From RGIG5472 sp051867635 (GTDB lineage Bacteria; Bacillota; Clostridia; Oscillospirales; Oscillospiraceae): a DNA stretch of 23,278 bases. Of the stretch, positions 21,620 to 23,278 are shown piece after piece. The stretch is taken from positions 1-23,278 of the forward strand of contig JBJDYT010000040.1 of NCBI GenBank assembly GCA_051867635.1, written 5' to 3'. A model generated the notes under the pieces. The model had not been told where the DNA came from. It searched no databases and saw only the letters and a list, made by a program, of their open reading frames with translations. The number at the start of each line of letters is the position of its first letter. The first letter of the stretch is position 1. Made by a program: the position numbers and the translations under genes.

Positions 21620-22597
21620 TCAGCCGACGGTGTCCCGGATGATGCGCTGGAAATTCAGGCGACCAATTTTATCCATTTCTTCCCGGGTCATGCCCATCTT
21701 CTCAAAGCAGCCGAAAATGTTCGGGATCTGGGAAGAATTTTCCAGCCCGATGGTGGAGGGGCTGGCGTCGGGCTCGGTCATGGAGCCCATGGTGTCCTGG
21801 TTCTCGATGAACTCGAAGAAGTCGAAGCCGCAGCCGACGTGGTCGATGCCCATGACGTCGATCATGTGGGCGGCATGCTCCGCCAGCCGCTGGACGGTCT
21901 GCTTCTTGGGGTCGCGGTCCACGAAGAGGTTGAAGGAGTTCAGACCCACCACGCCGTTGCAGTCCCGGATGGCCCGCAGCTGGTCGTCGGTCAGGTTGCG
22001 GGGCACGTCGCAGAGCGCGCGGCTGTTGGAGTGGGAGGCGATGAAGGGGCGGGTGGCCAGCTTGGCGATGTCCCAGAAGCCGGCGTCGTTCAGATGGGAG
22101 ACATCCAGCACCATGCCCTTGTCCTGGATGATGCGGACGGCCTGCCTGCCCAGCTCCGTCAGGCCGTAGTCCTTGCCAGACAGGGCGCCGGCGCCGAGGC
22201 TGTTGGCCTCGTTCCAGGTGAGGATGGCGTGGCGGGCACCGAAGTCATAGTATTCGTCGATCCGGCTGAGGTCCTCGCCCACATAGGCCATGCCCTCCAC
22301 GCCGATGAAGATATAGAGCACGCCGTCCTGCCGGGCCTGCATCATCTCGCTGTAGTTGTGGACGATGCGGAAGTCCTTGCAGGAGGCGATCTCCTCCCGG
22401 ACGCAGTCCATGATCTGGTGGGTGCGCTTGTCATAGTCCGTGTCATAGGGGGGATCCACCCAGATGACGAAGATGCTGCCCTCCACATTTCCCTTGCGGA
22501 GGCGTTCGAAATGGCGGTTGTGGAACACGTCGGTCTCACCGTTGAGGCGGCGGGTGGTGATATCGGTCCAGATGTCGGAATGTGCGTCAAAATACAT
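21620..22597 (-). CDS. Membrane dipeptidase family protein (peptidase M19)
   Basis: A 325-residue zinc dipeptidase of the renal dipeptidase family, which cleaves dipeptides, including those with a D-residue at the C-terminal side. The dizinc ligands are all visible: H6 and D8 in DAHSD, bridging E101 in GVEGM, H168 in DVSHL and H189 in ASHSN, with the substrate-site D259 in GCGFDF. The length is normal, and no signal peptide is present, so it acts in the cytoplasm as other bacterial members do. AAGGAG precedes the ATG. It lies just upstream of the opp operon on the same strand, behind a terminator, so imported short peptides may be its substrates. Confidence 0.94.
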   Translation of the reverse strand: MYFDAHSDIWTDITTRRLNGETDVFHNRHFERLRKGNVEGSIFVIWVDPPYDTDYDKRTHQIMDCVREEIASCKDFRIVHNYSEMMQARQDGVLYIFIGVEGMAYVGEDLSRIDEYYDFGARHAILTWNEANSLGAGALSGKDYGLTELGRQAVRIIQDKGMVLDVSHLNDAGFWDIAKLATRPFIASHSNSRALCDVPRNLTDDQLRAIRDCNGVVGLNSFNLFVDRDPKKQTVQRLAEHAAHMIDVMGIDHVGCGFDFFEFIENQDTMGSMTEPDASPSTIGLENSSQIPNIFGCFEKMGMTREEMDKIGRLNFQRIIRDTVG

Positions 22598-22654
22598 CTT
22601 TTTCGCGCTCCTTTTTCAATTAGTATTCCGTGCGGTTTGTTGCTTGCTGTGTTT

Positions 22655-22692
22655 AAACAAATTCCGGCGTGCCCCGGTGAGGCACGCCGGAA
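22655..22692 (-). terminator. Terminator of the DUF819 gene
   Basis: A perfect 12-bp stem (22662-22673 with 22681-22692) and a 7-nt loop are followed on the minus strand by TTTGTTTAAAC. It starts 25 nt after the stop of the membrane protein gene. Confidence 0.88.
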
Positions 22693-22717
22693 AGATGCAG
22701 TGCGGAAACAGGGAAAC

Positions 22718-23278
22718 TTATGCGCCGAGCACGATACCGACAATGGTACCGGCATAGTTGCCCACGACATAGCCCAGAACGCCCACGAGCATGGCGGGGC
22801 CGACCAGCTTGACCCAGCCCTGGGAAATGGCCATGCCGGCCGCGGTGGTGGGGCCGCCGATGTTGGCGTTGGAGGCGATGATGGCATCCTCGAGGTTGAA
22901 CTTGAAGATCTTGGCCGCGAGGAAGCAGAACAGCATGTTGATAAGGACCATGATGGCGGTCAGCACCAGCAGCAGCGGGCTCTTGGTGACGACCGTGTAT
23001 ATGTTGGCGGGAACGCCGATGACGAACAGGAAGAGATAGATGAGGTAGGTGCCGATCTCCTGGGAGCCGTGCATCTCCGCGACCTTCTTGTCCATGCAGG
23101 TGGCCACGATGACGGAGAAGGTGGTGATCCAGACGTACTGGCTGCCGAAGAACTTATGCACGAAGTCCATCAGGGCGCTGGTGCTGTCCGGCGCGATGGA
23201 GGAGAAGATGCCGGCCACGATGTTGGAGATCCAGACGATGGCCACGCAGTAGGCGATGTTGAAGGCGATGTCCTTCAG
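22718..23278 (-). CDS. DUF819 family membrane protein, C-terminal part
   Basis: The last 186 residues of a membrane protein whose start lies beyond the window; the frame is open to the edge, beginning LKDIAFNIAYCV. Five or so hydrophobic helices alternate with short loops. The conserved NANIGGPTTAAGMA motif near the end identifies the DUF819 (YjcL-like) family, whose fold resembles sodium-coupled transporters with a paired-helix core. The substrate is not known. The position before a dipeptidase and a peptide importer suggests amino acid or peptide traffic, which is an inference. The internal GTG that could pass for a start is not one, because the family sequence continues upstream. Confidence 0.88.
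   Translation of the reverse strand: MKDIAFNIAYCVAIVWISNIVAGIFSSIAPDSTSALMDFVHKFFGSQYVWITTFSVIVATCMDKKVAEMHGSQEIGTYLIYLFLFVIGVPANIYTVVTKSPLLLVLTAIMVLINMLFCFLAAKIFKFNLEDAIIASNANIGGPTTAAGMAISQGWVKLVGPAMLVGVLGYVVGNYAGTIVGIVLGA

Overview
The window looks like chromosomal DNA of a GC-rich, strictly anaerobic Firmicute, most likely from the Oscillospiraceae (Oscillibacter/Flavonifractor-like gut bacteria). This is inferred from AGGAGG-type ribosome binding sites, tRNA genes with encoded CCA, the superoxide reductase plus flavodiiron protein pair, the DegV and DUF819 proteins, and the clostridial VTC-DUF4956-DUF4353 cassette. I see no transposase, integrase, rRNA gene or CRISPR array.

Layout. 1-400: four tRNA genes (CAT, Trp, Asp, Thr) and a terminator on +. 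400-860: a gene-free, hairpin-rich stretch. 911-2598 (-): an oxygen-defence operon of flavodiiron protein then superoxide reductase. Between them lies the remnant of a rubredoxin-like domain, in frame with the flavodiiron gene but cut off by a TAG. 2856-4492: degV and a divergent TetR-type regulator. 4581-6526 (-): an overlapping histidine kinase/response regulator pair. It is divergent from 6716-9762 (+): a VTC polyphosphate polymerase-like protein, a DUF4956 membrane protein and a beta-helical lipoprotein. The shared control region carries 11-bp tandem repeats, one pair resembling Pho boxes. 9947-10510: a second TetR-type regulator. 10633-11648 (-): a medium-chain zinc alcohol dehydrogenase broken by a one-base frameshift.

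11869-21287 (-) is the most unusual part: an oligopeptide ABC transporter operon, in transcription order OppB, OppC, OppD, OppF, a membrane-anchored ApbE-like protein without the usual catalytic motifs, and the substrate-binding lipoprotein. Nearly every component departs from its family. OppB has an extracytoplasmic insert of more than 200 residues. OppD has a charged coiled-coil insert of about 240 residues between Walker A and the Q-loop. OppF carries a C-terminal tail with two predicted membrane helices. The binding protein appears circularly permuted, with the segment that normally ends this family placed at its N-terminus. The operon has a strong promoter at its head and a second consensus promoter before the binding-protein gene, with a long leader and a terminator-like hairpin. 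Upstream lie an M19 dipeptidase gene (21620-22597) and the end of a DUF819 membrane protein running off the window, so the right half reads as a peptide uptake and hydrolysis locus.

All calls come from reading the sequence and ORF translations; no database search or structure prediction was run.
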